Notes under the pieces: model-generated | Told to the model about the DNA's origin: nothing | The model's input: the letters and a program-made list of their open reading frames with translations, nothing else | Database searches by the model: none | Assembly (NCBI GenBank): GCA_964523375.1 | Contig: CAZFYG010000023.1 | Location: 1-9,682 of the forward strand | Origin: CAJQGY01 sp964523375 | GTDB lineage: Bacteria; Pseudomonadota; Gammaproteobacteria; Magnimaribacterales; D2472 | Length of the DNA: 9,682 nucleotides | Direction of reading: 5' to 3' | Shown: positions 1 to 7,240 of the stretch, in pieces | Layout of the letters: each line of letters starts with the position of its first letter | How positions within the stretch are numbered: position 1 is the stretch's first letter | Translations under genes and position numbers: made by a program

Positions 1-125
1 AACCTGCAACTAATCCTTAGGAGGGATCTGTTATATCCATTTAACTAAGAAGGCAGAAATTATCATGTATCAAATTTAAAGCTATTATATGAGAACTAGC
101 ACTAATACTGATATGTATTTACCTA

Positions 126-131
126 TATAAT
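126..131 (+). promoter_or_regulatory. -10 box of a probable leaderless thrS promoter
   Basis: A perfect TATAAT lies at 126-131, followed by exactly 7 nt (TATTTCC) and then the thrS ATG at 139. Sigma-70 transcription normally begins about 7 nt after the -10 box, so the transcript would begin at or next to the A of the start codon. No Shine-Dalgarno sequence is visible before the ATG, which fits leaderless initiation. The -35 region (around 103-109) is a poor match to TTGACA. The rest of 1-125 holds two small hairpins (10-20 and 24-38) and no supportable gene. The promoter is an inference from sequence only. Confidence 0.45.
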
Positions 132-138
132 TATTTCC

Positions 139-2073
139 ATGAATATTACACTGCCTGATAACAGCATAAGAGAATTACCCACAGGCTCAACTGGGCTTGA
201 TCTTGCAGAAAGCATAGGCCCTGGTCTGGCAAAGGCAGCCATAGCTGTGGTTGTTAATGGCATTCAAAAAGACCTTTCAGACCCTATTAAAGAAGATTCT
301 GATGTTTCTATTATCACTATCACCTCTAATGAGGGCCTGGAAATAATGAGACATACATTAACAGCGCAAGTTTTAGCAAGGGCTGTTCAAAATTTATTCC
401 CTGAGACAAAGCTGGCTATAGGGCCTACTATAAAAGATGGCTTTTATTATGATTTCGAATCTAAGAAAACTATCTCAAACGATGACTTGAAAAAAATAGA
501 AGTTGAGATGAGAAAAATCATCTCCACTGAGTCTTCAATTGAAAAAAGACTTCATACCAAGGAAGAAGCCCTAAAGATTTTCGGTAAAAAAAACGAACCA
601 TATAAAGAGATTATTATTAACGAAGCAGATCAAAATGATAATTTTCAGCTGTATTATCAAGACAAAGACGAGTTTGTAGATTTATGCAGAGGTCCTCATT
701 TACCAAGTCTTAAACATATTGGTGCATTTAAGCTTACAAAAATTGCTGGAGCATATTGGAAGGGAGATGCCAACAATAAGATGCTCACTAGAGTTTATGG
801 GACAGCATGGAAGAATGAAAAAGATTTAAGAAAGCATTTGCTAGCAATTGAAGAGGCTGAAAAGAGAGATCATAGAAAACTTGGAAAAGAGATGAGCTTA
901 TTCCATTTTCAAGAAGAAGCGCCTGGTATGGTTTTTTGGCATCCAAGAGGCTGGGCTATCTATAAAAATTTAGAAGCTTTTGTTAGAGATAGGCTTGAAA
1001 AATTTGATTATCAAGAAATAAAAACACCACAAGTTGTTGATAGAAAATTATGGGAAGCTTCTGGTCACTGGGATAAATATAGAGAAAATATGTTTATTAC
1101 TGAGATAGATGAAGAACATGCAAACGATAAAAGAACAAATGCACTTAAGCCAATGAACTGCCCTTGTCATGTTCAAGTTTATAACCATGGACTAAAGTCT
1201 TATAGAGATTTACCAGTAAGACTTGCAGAATTTGGATCTTGTCACAGGTATGAAGCCTCGGGTACATTGCATGGTCTTATGCGTGTGAGAGGTTTTACAC
1301 AAGATGATGGTCATATTTTTTGCACAGAAAGCCAAATTGAAAATGAGACTAAGCTCTTCATTGAGCTCCTCTCAGGAATGTATAAAGATTTGGGTTTTGA
1401 ACACTTTGACATAAAGCTATCCACCAGACCAGAAACTAGAGTAGGAAGCGATGAGGTTTGGGATAAAGCTGAAAGTGCTCTAGAAAATGCTATTAAAAAA
1501 TTAGACCTACCTTTTGAAACTGTTGAGGGCGAGGGTGCTTTTTATGGTCCAAAATTAGATTTTGTTTTAACAGATGCGATCGGAAGAGAATGGCAATGTG
1601 GTACTTTTCAAGCAGACTTTAATTTACCAGACAGGCTTGATGCTGAGTATGTTGGCGAAGATGGATCTAAGCATAGGCCCGTAATGATACATAGAGCAGT
1701 TCTTGGATCATTTGAAAGGTTTATAGGTATATTAATTGAAAATTATTCAGGCAAGCTGCCCTTATGGTTGGCTCCTGAGCAAGTGGCTATAGCTTCAATC
1801 ATTTCAGATGTTGATGATTATGCCTCTGAAATAGAGGAGTCGCTAAAATCAATTAATATCAAAGTAATTAAAGATTTGCGAAACGAAAAAATTGGCTACA
1901 AAGTAAGAGAGCATAGTGCAGCAAAGGTTCCTGTTATTTTGGCGCTGGGAGCAAGAGAGAAAGAAAGTAGAACAGTTTCTGTCCGAAGGATAGGTAGCAA
2001 TAACACCGAAACTAAATCTCTAGATGAGTTTATTAAAGAAATTAAAGCTGAAGCAAAAAGCCCAACAAGCTAG
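139..2073 (+). CDS. thrS: Threonyl-tRNA synthetase
   Basis: This cytoplasmic class II synthetase charges tRNA-Thr with threonine. Its 644 aa are near the usual length of about 640. In order it has an N-terminal TGS domain (about 1-62), the editing/SAD domain (about 65-225), the class II catalytic core (about 245-540) and a C-terminal anticodon-binding domain (about 545-640). The catalytic zinc ligands are present as C341 (in MNCPCH), H392 and H518. In the editing site the CRGPH motif is intact (C183, H187). The HxxxH motif is not: after R71-H72 the residues are T-L-T-A-Q77, one residue longer than usual and with Gln in place of the second His. The ATG at 139 gives the normal TGS start (MNITLP). 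yidD follows after 5 nt. The identification is secure. Confidence 0.98.
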   Translation: MNITLPDNSIRELPTGSTGLDLAESIGPGLAKAAIAVVVNGIQKDLSDPIKEDSDVSIITITSNEGLEIMRHTLTAQVLARAVQNLFPETKLAIGPTIKDGFYYDFESKKTISNDDLKKIEVEMRKIISTESSIEKRLHTKEEALKIFGKKNEPYKEIIINEADQNDNFQLYYQDKDEFVDLCRGPHLPSLKHIGAFKLTKIAGAYWKGDANNKMLTRVYGTAWKNEKDLRKHLLAIEEAEKRDHRKLGKEMSLFHFQEEAPGMVFWHPRGWAIYKNLEAFVRDRLEKFDYQEIKTPQVVDRKLWEASGHWDKYRENMFITEIDEEHANDKRTNALKPMNCPCHVQVYNHGLKSYRDLPVRLAEFGSCHRYEASGTLHGLMRVRGFTQDDGHIFCTESQIENETKLFIELLSGMYKDLGFEHFDIKLSTRPETRVGSDEVWDKAESALENAIKKLDLPFETVEGEGAFYGPKLDFVLTDAIGREWQCGTFQADFNLPDRLDAEYVGEDGSKHRPVMIHRAVLGSFERFIGILIENYSGKLPLWLAPEQVAIASIISDVDDYASEIEESLKSINIKVIKDLRNEKIGYKVREHSAAKVPVILALGAREKESRTVSVRRIGSNNTETKSLDEFIKEIKAEAKSPTS

Positions 2074-2078
2074 TATTT

Positions 2079-2273
2079 GTGAGCTTTATAAGAAATATTT
2101 TCATCCTTCCAATTAAGTTTTACAGGTACTTTATTTCTCCTCTTTTCCCACCTACCTGTCGATTCGAACCTACATGCTCCCAATATGCTATCAATGTAAT
2201 TTTAGAGCATGGGTTGGTAAAAGGTTTCTATCTTGCAACCAAAAGAATTCTTAAATGCCACCCTTGGGGATAA
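2079..2273 (+). CDS. yidD: YidD-family membrane protein insertion efficiency factor, shortened C-terminus
   Basis: YidD is a small membrane-associated protein thought to help YidC and Sec insert inner-membrane proteins. The hallmarks are visible: an amphipathic, aromatic N-terminus (FIRNIFILPIKFYRYFISP), CRFEPTCSQYA with C27 and C33, the GLVKGFYLATKRILKC segment with C60, then HPWG. The start is GTG at 2079, 5 nt after thrS, so translation is probably coupled. At 64 aa it lacks the usual glycine-rich xDPVP-like tail and stops directly after HPWG. Adding one G to the run at 2266-2269 would read on as G-I-I-P-I-K-K and stop at 2290, giving 70 aa, which looks like the missing tail. yidD usually sits with rpmH, rnpA and yidC, so its place behind thrS is less typical. 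Family call sure; whether the end is natural is unclear. Confidence 0.9.
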   Translation: MSFIRNIFILPIKFYRYFISPLFPPTCRFEPTCSQYAINVILEHGLVKGFYLATKRILKCHPWG

Positions 2274-2303
2274 TCCCTATCAAAAAATAGTAAAAAATCA
2301 TAC

Positions 2304-2333
2304 TTTTACATGGGTAAAATATTCTTTTTTTTT
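2304..2333 (+). terminator. Weak intrinsic terminator after thrS-yidD
   Basis: TTTTAC (2304-2309) and GTAAAA (2314-2319) form a 6-bp stem around the loop ATGG. After TATTC comes a run of nine T (2325-2333). An A-run at 2292-2297 could pair with the T-run and lengthen the stem. The stem has a single G-C pair, so termination may be partial. It is correctly placed to close the thrS-yidD transcript. Confidence 0.45.
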
Positions 2334-2363
2334 AACACTTTTACTAGATAAACCCTTTATAAA

Positions 2364-2372
2364 TGCTATAGT
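2364..2372 (+). promoter_or_regulatory. Extended -10 promoter candidate for the TonB-dependent receptor
   Basis: TGCTATAGT matches the extended -10 pattern TGnTATAAT with one mismatch. No good -35 box lies 16-18 bp upstream, which is tolerated for extended -10 promoters. The transcript would start near 2379 and have a leader of about 80 nt that includes most of the triple repeat at 2373-2403. This is a motif match only. Confidence 0.35.
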
Positions 2373-2403
2373 TTGTAAAGAATTGTAAAGAAATTGTTAG
2401 GAA
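2373..2403 (+). repeat. Triple direct repeat upstream of the receptor gene
   Basis: Three head-to-tail copies of a 10-11-nt unit are visible: TTGTAAAGAA (2373-2382), TTGTAAAGAAA (2383-2393) and a diverged TTGTTAGGAA (2394-2403). The period is about one helical turn, so a protein could bind all copies on the same DNA face. It lies directly after the candidate -10 box and before the receptor's ribosome binding site. A regulatory role is possible but unproven; low-complexity AT-rich sequence could give this by chance. Confidence 0.5.
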
Positions 2404-2447
2404 TTATTAAAAATTCTTAATTAATTAAAATGTTTGTAATCCAATAT

Positions 2448-2453
2448 AGGGGG
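2448..2453 (+). promoter_or_regulatory. Strong ribosome binding site of the receptor gene
   Basis: AGGGGG lies 8 nt before the ATG at 2462 and is the strongest Shine-Dalgarno sequence on the plus strand here. Another ATG at 2457 opens a two-codon frame (Met-Leu-stop) whose TGA overlaps the receptor's ATG. It is only 3 nt from the SD, so 2462 is the better start. Confidence 0.7.
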
Positions 2454-2461
2454 TTTATGTT

Positions 2462-5347
2462 ATGAACAAAATATCTAAAGTCTTACTAGGAACTTTTGCA
2501 TCTTTTGCATTAGCTGTTCCATTTTTTGTAAGCGCTCAAGAAATAGAAGAAGTGGTTGTTACTGCAACCAAAAAAGCTGAATCTGTTCAGGATCTAGCTT
2601 TATCAATCGAAGCATTTACTGCTGAAGATATGGAAAAAAACTTAATCAAGGACGCTGCAGACTTACAAGAAGTTGTTCCTGGTTTAATTGCTGATAAAGG
2701 TATCGGCTCAGGTGTTTCATATGCTATCAGAGGTACTGGTTCATATGGTGTTGGTGCTGCTGTTGTCGGCGCTGTTGTGACATCAATGAATGGCCACAGT
2801 GTTGGTACAGGTGCTTTTTATGATCTAGGTTTCTACGATGTAGAGCGTATTGAGGTTCTTAAAGGGCCGCAGGGTACATTATTTGGAAGAAATGCTGTTA
2901 ATGGTGTAATTAATGTTATTAGTGCCAGACCAACTTCTGAATTCGAGGGGAAAGTTGATATTACATATGGCGATTACAATACTGAAGAGCTAACTGCAGT
3001 TATTAACATGCCTATTTCTGATACTATCAGAACAAGACTTGCTGTAACTTCATCAAAAAGAGATGGATTTACCCAAAACGTAAGAGATGGTTCTTACTTT
3101 AATGACAAAGACGCAATGGGAGCAAGACTTTCAATAGATTTTGATATTGGTGAATCTTCAACTTTAAAATTCACTCATGACTGGTCACAAGGTAGCGATA
3201 ATAGAAATAATATTGGAGCTCCATTTTGTGAAACCCATGCATTATTAGGTTGTAACCCTTTAACTGTTGGCGGTCCAAATCAGCCTGCAGATTCAAGAGG
3301 AAGTACAGCAGCATTATTTAACGTTGTTGGTGGTTTAGAGGCCTCAGCTTATGTTAATCAATATGCTGGAACTATTGTTCCAGATAACTTTAGAAAAGCT
3401 TACTTAACAAGAAATCCAGAATTTGATAGTGAACACACGTTTACTCAAATAGAATTTGAAACTGAGCTTACAAGCGAATTGCTTTTAAATGCAAAAGTAT
3501 CTCATGTAGCAAGAGATTACTACCATATGAATGATAATGACTACTCTCATTCAACTAAACCTTATCCAGGAGTTCTGGGAGCTGCATTAGGCTTGCCTCC
3601 AATTTCATGGACAGGAACTTTTGGTGGATCGTTTAATGGTGATGTTTATGGTTTCACAGAATTGGTTGATTCAGAAAGAACATATGAATTTTCAAATGCT
3701 GAAGACAATGGTATTCAGGCTGAAGTAACAATCGTATCTGATTATGATGGACCTTTTAACTTTGTTACTGGTTTCTATAGCTATGACAATAGATCTCATA
3801 ATAGGTACCAAGTTCAAACAGCAGCTTGGAACATGACAGGTAACTTTAGCAATCATTTATATTCATCATTAGTATATGGTGGGCAGTTTGATGCTTATGG
3901 TGGTATTCCTTTCTACCAAACTTTGATCCTTGGTGGTCTTGGTGGAAGTGATGTTTGTGCTTCAGGTGCTTTAGGTGCAGCTGCAGCAGCAGTTCCTGCT
4001 ACTTCTAATCCTGCTTGTTTAGGAGGATTATTAGCCGCTCAAGGAATCAACCCTTATCACATACCTACTGAACTTAATGGTTACATTAATGACGACCACG
4101 TAAGAACAAAATCTACAGCTTTCTTTGGAGAGTTGTACTTTGATCTTTCAGACGTAACAAAATTAACTGTTGGTTACAGGTTTAATGACGATACTGTTAA
4201 AGACTCAATTATGACTTGTTTAACAGACTTCGATTGTCCTAATTACCCGCAATCTCAATTAGATTCAGGTGAGTATGGGTTCTTCCCAACTCAAGAAGTC
4301 ATTGCTGATGATGCTTTTGCTTATAAACTAGCTATTCAACATGACCTATCTGACAATCAAATGGTTTATGCAAGTTATACAACTGCTACTAAAGCCGGTG
4401 GTAATAACCCAGTTATTGGTACAGAGGCTGATCCGTATGATTCAGAAGAAACTGGAGTATTTGAGATAGGTACTAAGAGTATCTTAATGGACGGAGCAAT
4501 GTTATTTAATGCTTCTTTCTTCATGAATGATACTAAAGGCATGCTTATTTCTAATATCGAAAATGCTGGTTCAGTTAACTATAACGTTGATGCTGAAATC
4601 AAAGGCTTTGAAGGTAATATGATTGCTTTCCTAAGCGAAACAACAAGTATCGATGTTTCATGGTTGCTTGTAGAAAGTGAGCTTGGCGATCAAACAATGC
4701 CTGATCCTTTAAACCCAGTTGGACTAGTTGCTTTATTGGATGTTGATCCAACAGCTTTCACTCCTGGTGTGGGTTGTGCTACTGCTACAGGTCTTTGTGG
4801 TCCAACTGAATTTGGTGCGGGTGTTCAAGGTTTACCTTTTGATCCTCAAGGTGCTGTTCAGTATGGTTATGGTTTAAATGCTGACGGTAACGTAGTGGCG
4901 ATCTTTAAATCAGCTGGTTACTTATGTGCCGCTCCGTTTAACCCGCTTGGAGGAGTTGCTTGTGCAGTTCCACCTCAGCAGGTATCAATTAGCGGTAATG
5001 CACTACCTCAGTCTCCAGAATCATCATACAGTTTAGGTCTTAATAAAGACTTCCTTGGTGAAAATGGTGTTACTTCTGTAAGACTTGCTTATAGATATCA
5101 GGCCGAAAGAGAAGGTAATGTCTTTAATCAAGACAGAGCTAAAATGCCTGAAACTAAGTACTGGGATGTTTCAGCTACTTACACACCGGACAACGCTGAC
5201 TGGTATGTGAAAGCATTTATTAAAAATATTGCTGATGATCAATTTGTAGGAACATGGGCTGCTTCTTCTGCATTGCAGGGTGGAGCACAGTTTGCTACTT
5301 ATACTGATCCTAGAATGTTTGGTGTATCTTTTGGTACATCATTCTAA
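2462..5347 (+). CDS. TonB-dependent outer-membrane receptor
   Basis: This is an outer-membrane transporter powered by TonB-ExbBD, taking up a substrate too large or too scarce for porins. Of its 961 aa, residues 1-25 are a signal peptide (K-rich start, hydrophobic core, SA-Q cleavage). Next comes a TonB-box-like segment EEVVVTATKK (29-38) and the plug domain (about 43-158), with YAIRGTG (88-93) and the signature VERIEVLKGPQGTLFGRN (127-144). The rest is the beta-barrel, ending in the terminal Phe (FGTSF) expected for BAM recognition. Ten cysteines fall in five close pairs (256/264, 499/519, 586/592, 772/779, 822/834), probably disulfide-clamped surface loops. The gene has its own strong ribosome binding site and a strong terminator, so it is probably monocistronic. 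The substrate cannot be told from sequence; no neighbour names it. Family call is certain. Confidence 0.96.
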   Translation: MNKISKVLLGTFASFALAVPFFVSAQEIEEVVVTATKKAESVQDLALSIEAFTAEDMEKNLIKDAADLQEVVPGLIADKGIGSGVSYAIRGTGSYGVGAAVVGAVVTSMNGHSVGTGAFYDLGFYDVERIEVLKGPQGTLFGRNAVNGVINVISARPTSEFEGKVDITYGDYNTEELTAVINMPISDTIRTRLAVTSSKRDGFTQNVRDGSYFNDKDAMGARLSIDFDIGESSTLKFTHDWSQGSDNRNNIGAPFCETHALLGCNPLTVGGPNQPADSRGSTAALFNVVGGLEASAYVNQYAGTIVPDNFRKAYLTRNPEFDSEHTFTQIEFETELTSELLLNAKVSHVARDYYHMNDNDYSHSTKPYPGVLGAALGLPPISWTGTFGGSFNGDVYGFTELVDSERTYEFSNAEDNGIQAEVTIVSDYDGPFNFVTGFYSYDNRSHNRYQVQTAAWNMTGNFSNHLYSSLVYGGQFDAYGGIPFYQTLILGGLGGSDVCASGALGAAAAAVPATSNPACLGGLLAAQGINPYHIPTELNGYINDDHVRTKSTAFFGELYFDLSDVTKLTVGYRFNDDTVKDSIMTCLTDFDCPNYPQSQLDSGEYGFFPTQEVIADDAFAYKLAIQHDLSDNQMVYASYTTATKAGGNNPVIGTEADPYDSEETGVFEIGTKSILMDGAMLFNASFFMNDTKGMLISNIENAGSVNYNVDAEIKGFEGNMIAFLSETTSIDVSWLLVESELGDQTMPDPLNPVGLVALLDVDPTAFTPGVGCATATGLCGPTEFGAGVQGLPFDPQGAVQYGYGLNADGNVVAIFKSAGYLCAAPFNPLGGVACAVPPQQVSISGNALPQSPESSYSLGLNKDFLGENGVTSVRLAYRYQAEREGNVFNQDRAKMPETKYWDVSATYTPDNADWYVKAFIKNIADDQFVGTWAASSALQGGAQFATYTDPRMFGVSFGTSF

Positions 5348-5364
5348 GTAGCTAACTACTTATT

Positions 5365-5392
5365 AAAAAGCCCAGTTTACTGGGCTTTTTTT
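5365..5392 (+). terminator. Strong intrinsic terminator of the receptor gene
   Basis: AAAAAGCCCAG (5365-5375) pairs perfectly with CTGGGCTTTTT (5380-5390) around the loop TTTA, and a run of seven T extends to 5392. The GC-rich core plus U-tract is a textbook rho-independent terminator, 17 nt after the receptor stop codon. The A-run at the left side could let it also work on the opposite strand. Confidence 0.93.
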
Positions 5393-5403
5393 ATGTCTAT
5401 AAT
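5376..5403 (+). promoter_or_regulatory. Promoter of the thioesterase unit, overlapping the receptor terminator
   Basis: A perfect TATAAT lies at 5398-5403, with TTTACT (4 of 6 matches to TTGACA) at 5376-5381 and a 16-bp spacer. The -35 box covers the loop and first stem base of the upstream terminator. Seven nt (AAAGCCT) separate the -10 box from the ATG at 5411, so the transcript would start at or next to the start codon, as proposed for thrS. The strong terminator just upstream means the following genes need a promoter of their own. Inferred from sequence. Confidence 0.55.
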
Positions 5404-5410
5404 AAAGCCT

Positions 5411-5890
5411 ATGAAAAACAACTTTCCATATCAAGCAGAGCAAATTACAGTAACAAAAGACATGTGTGATCATAATGATCATATGAATGTAGCTTATTAC
5501 TATCAAGCTTTTGATCTAGGTTATACACCAATGTATTTTAATGAAATGGGATTTTCTGATGCATACTTTAAAAGTGGCTTTTCCACATTCACCCTTGAAG
5601 ACAATATTAGATATTTAAAAGAATTTAGGCTTGGTGACCCAATACAACCAGCCTTTAGTTTATATAATGTAAATAACAAACTAGTACATATCGTAGGAGG
5701 TCTTTATGATAAGGAAGATGCTCTATGTGCTATTTTTGAGACTGTTTTAGGACATATAGATATGAATAAGAGACAAACTACAAACTTTTCCAAGAGCAGG
5801 CTTAAAACTTTAATAGATTTAAAGAATGACCACGCTAATGACTTTACAATATCCTTTGAATTAAAATTAAAGATTAAAGACTTGGTTTAA
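5411..5890 (+). CDS. Hot-dog-fold acyl-CoA thioesterase, betainyl-CoA thioesterase-like
   Basis: Hot-dog thioesterases hydrolyse acyl-CoA to free acid and CoA in the cytoplasm. The motif CDHNDHMNVAYYYQAFDLG near the N-terminus matches the D-x-N-x-H-M-N-x-A-x-Y signature of 4HBT-like thioesterases. The following FTLEDNIRYLKEFRLGDP matches the family's second conserved block. The closest resemblance I recall is the thioesterase that accompanies carnitine 3-dehydrogenase and acts on betainyl-CoA, but no carnitine gene is visible here, so the substrate stays open. I chose ATG 5411 (159 aa). An in-frame ATG at 5393 would give 165 aa, but it abuts the terminator T-run and the TATAAT lies inside that extension. 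The phosphodiesterase-like gene follows after 6 nt. No Shine-Dalgarno sequence is seen, which fits a leaderless start. Confidence 0.88.
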   Translation: MKNNFPYQAEQITVTKDMCDHNDHMNVAYYYQAFDLGYTPMYFNEMGFSDAYFKSGFSTFTLEDNIRYLKEFRLGDPIQPAFSLYNVNNKLVHIVGGLYDKEDALCAIFETVLGHIDMNKRQTTNFSKSRLKTLIDLKNDHANDFTISFELKLKIKDLV

Positions 5891-5896
5891 TATATT

Positions 5897-6886
5897 ATGC
5901 AAAAATTACTAATAATCCTTTTTACAATCACCCTTGCAGTTCCTGCTGCCTCTTCATTATCAATAATGACATATAACGTAGAAAATTTATTTGACACACT
6001 TGATGATGAGGGAAAGGATGACAAGGCATACCTTCCTCTTGCTCAAAAGCAATCTGAGGAACATGTTAAAGCATGCAATAAAGTAAAAGTTAAAAAATGG
6101 AAAAATGAATGTCTATATTTTGATTGGACTGAAGACGCAAAGAATAAAAAATTAGCAAATATAAAAGAAGTAATCCTTTCAGCGAGACTTAATGGGCCTG
6201 ATGTTATTGCATTTCAGGAAGTTGAAAACATTAATGTTCTTTCAGACTTATTTAATCTATTAGCTCCTTATGGCTATGTTGACTTTTCTCTTATAGAGGG
6301 CAGTGACTATAGAGGAATTGATACTGCCTATATATCTAAATACCCATTAAAAAATAAGACGTTACATAAAATTATATTCTCTCCTGAATTTGCAACAAAA
6401 GATACTAGGCCTATATTTGAAGTTCAAATACAGATAGATGATACGACCTTTAGGCTTTATAACATTCATTTTCCTGCTCCCTATCATCCAGTTGGCATGA
6501 GAAGTGATTCCTTTAAATCACTGAGCTCACTGACTAAAATGCATAATGATCCATTTATCGCCTTAGGTGATTTCAATGTAACAAGAGATGAAGCGACTAA
6601 AGAACAAACCTTTTATAACTTAGAGAGTGAATGGTTGATATCTAATCATGAAGGTTGCAATGATTGCCTTGGCTCACATTATTACTGGAGAGATAAATCA
6701 TGGTCATATCTTGATAAAATCATGATTTCAAGGAATAGAGGGCTTTCTTTTGATACTGATTCAATTAAAACAGTATTAATAGATATCAATACTACAAATT
6801 CAATTCCAGAGGGTTTTAATACCAAAACGGGGCATGGAGTCTCAGACCATTTGCCAGTTTATGCAGAAATAGTGATTAGCGATTAA
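5897..6886 (+). CDS. Secreted endonuclease/exonuclease/phosphatase (EEP) family protein
   Basis: EEP-fold enzymes cleave phosphodiester or phosphoester bonds in nucleic acids, phospholipids or inositol phosphates, using Mg2+. The 329-aa protein starts with a signal peptide (about 1-20, hydrophobic LLIILFTITLAVPAA, cleavage near AASS-LS), so it acts in the periplasm or outside. Active-site motifs run in order: TYNVENLFD (N27), FQEVEN (E108), RGIDTAYIS (about 139-147), LYNIHF (N189, H191), GDFN (D225, N227), WSYLDKIMIS (D273) and SDHLP (D317, H318). All expected catalytic residues are present, so it should be active. Four cysteines (C60, C72, C254, C257) suit an exported protein. It is co-transcribed with the thioesterase 6 nt upstream, with no clear ribosome binding site. 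Its 3' end overlaps the converging merC-like gene by 11 nt. Substrate unknown; a nuclease and a lipid phosphodiesterase are both possible. Confidence 0.92.
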   Translation: MQKLLIILFTITLAVPAASSLSIMTYNVENLFDTLDDEGKDDKAYLPLAQKQSEEHVKACNKVKVKKWKNECLYFDWTEDAKNKKLANIKEVILSARLNGPDVIAFQEVENINVLSDLFNLLAPYGYVDFSLIEGSDYRGIDTAYISKYPLKNKTLHKIIFSPEFATKDTRPIFEVQIQIDDTTFRLYNIHFPAPYHPVGMRSDSFKSLSSLTKMHNDPFIALGDFNVTRDEATKEQTFYNLESEWLISNHEGCNDCLGSHYYWRDKSWSYLDKIMISRNRGLSFDTDSIKTVLIDINTTNSIPEGFNTKTGHGVSDHLPVYAEIVISD

Positions 6887-7220
6887 GTCTATAGTTCCAA
6901 AGGTGCGCGGTTATCAGTACTGTCCCAGAGAGAGTGGTAAGTAAAATTTCAAATAGTATTGGGGTGAATAACCCCAAAAATAATCCAGTAGTCCCAATAA
7001 TGCCAAGCAGCAATGGCCCTTTTTGTTTATGTTTGATATATGCAGAAGGAAAGCTTATCAACCCAACAAAAAAAACAAGCAAAAGCAGTATAGGGTGAAT
7101 TAGTTCCTCAGAGGCAGCAATAAAGCCAATAGACCCAACACCACCCCAAAGAAAAAAGCTAAATAAAATACAATGAACTACACAGAGTCCGGAAAATAAA
7201 ATACCGAGCCTATCTTTCAC
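6876..7220 (-). CDS. MerC-domain inner-membrane protein
   Basis: This 114-aa very hydrophobic protein has about four membrane segments (roughly 6-28, 38-60, 68-88 and 88-106) and a CVVHC motif (C13, H16, C17) in the first. MerC carries such a cysteine pair in its first helix for Hg(II) uptake. The protein ends in AHLWNYRLNR, like small MerC-domain proteins found widely in bacteria without a mercury operon. No merR, merA, merT or merP is visible, and the C-terminal cysteine pair of classical MerC is absent. Mercury transport should therefore not be assumed; a general metal or small-molecule role is possible. The start is GTG at 7220, 20 nt after the cupin gene's stop, so the two probably share a transcript. 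No ribosome binding site is clear. Its last 11 nt overlap the end of the opposite-strand EEP gene. Confidence 0.85.
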   Translation of the reverse strand: MKDRLGILFSGLCVVHCILFSFFLWGGVGSIGFIAASEELIHPILLLLVFFVGLISFPSAYIKHKQKGPLLLGIIGTTGLFLGLFTPILFEILLTTLSGTVLITAHLWNYRLNR

Positions 7221-7240
7221 AAAGAATTTTTAAAGAGGCT

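Noticed and set aside
1..48. Possible tRNA 3' end or thrS operator in the first 48 bases, based on hairpins 10-20 and 24-38, the latter with a 7-nt loop containing TGT.
   Set aside because: No T-arm consensus or CCA-flanked acceptor stem is seen. The TGT is off the anticodon position, and the predicted leaderless start at 139 would leave these hairpins outside the mRNA.
5393..5410. Upstream ATG at 5393 as the thioesterase start.
   Set aside because: It directly abuts the terminator T-run with no ribosome binding site, and a perfect -10 box lies inside the extension. It cannot be fully excluded.
6876..7220. Mercury resistance operon.
   Set aside because: Only a MerC-domain protein is present. 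No merR, merT, merP or merA is nearby, and the second cysteine pair of classical MerC is absent.
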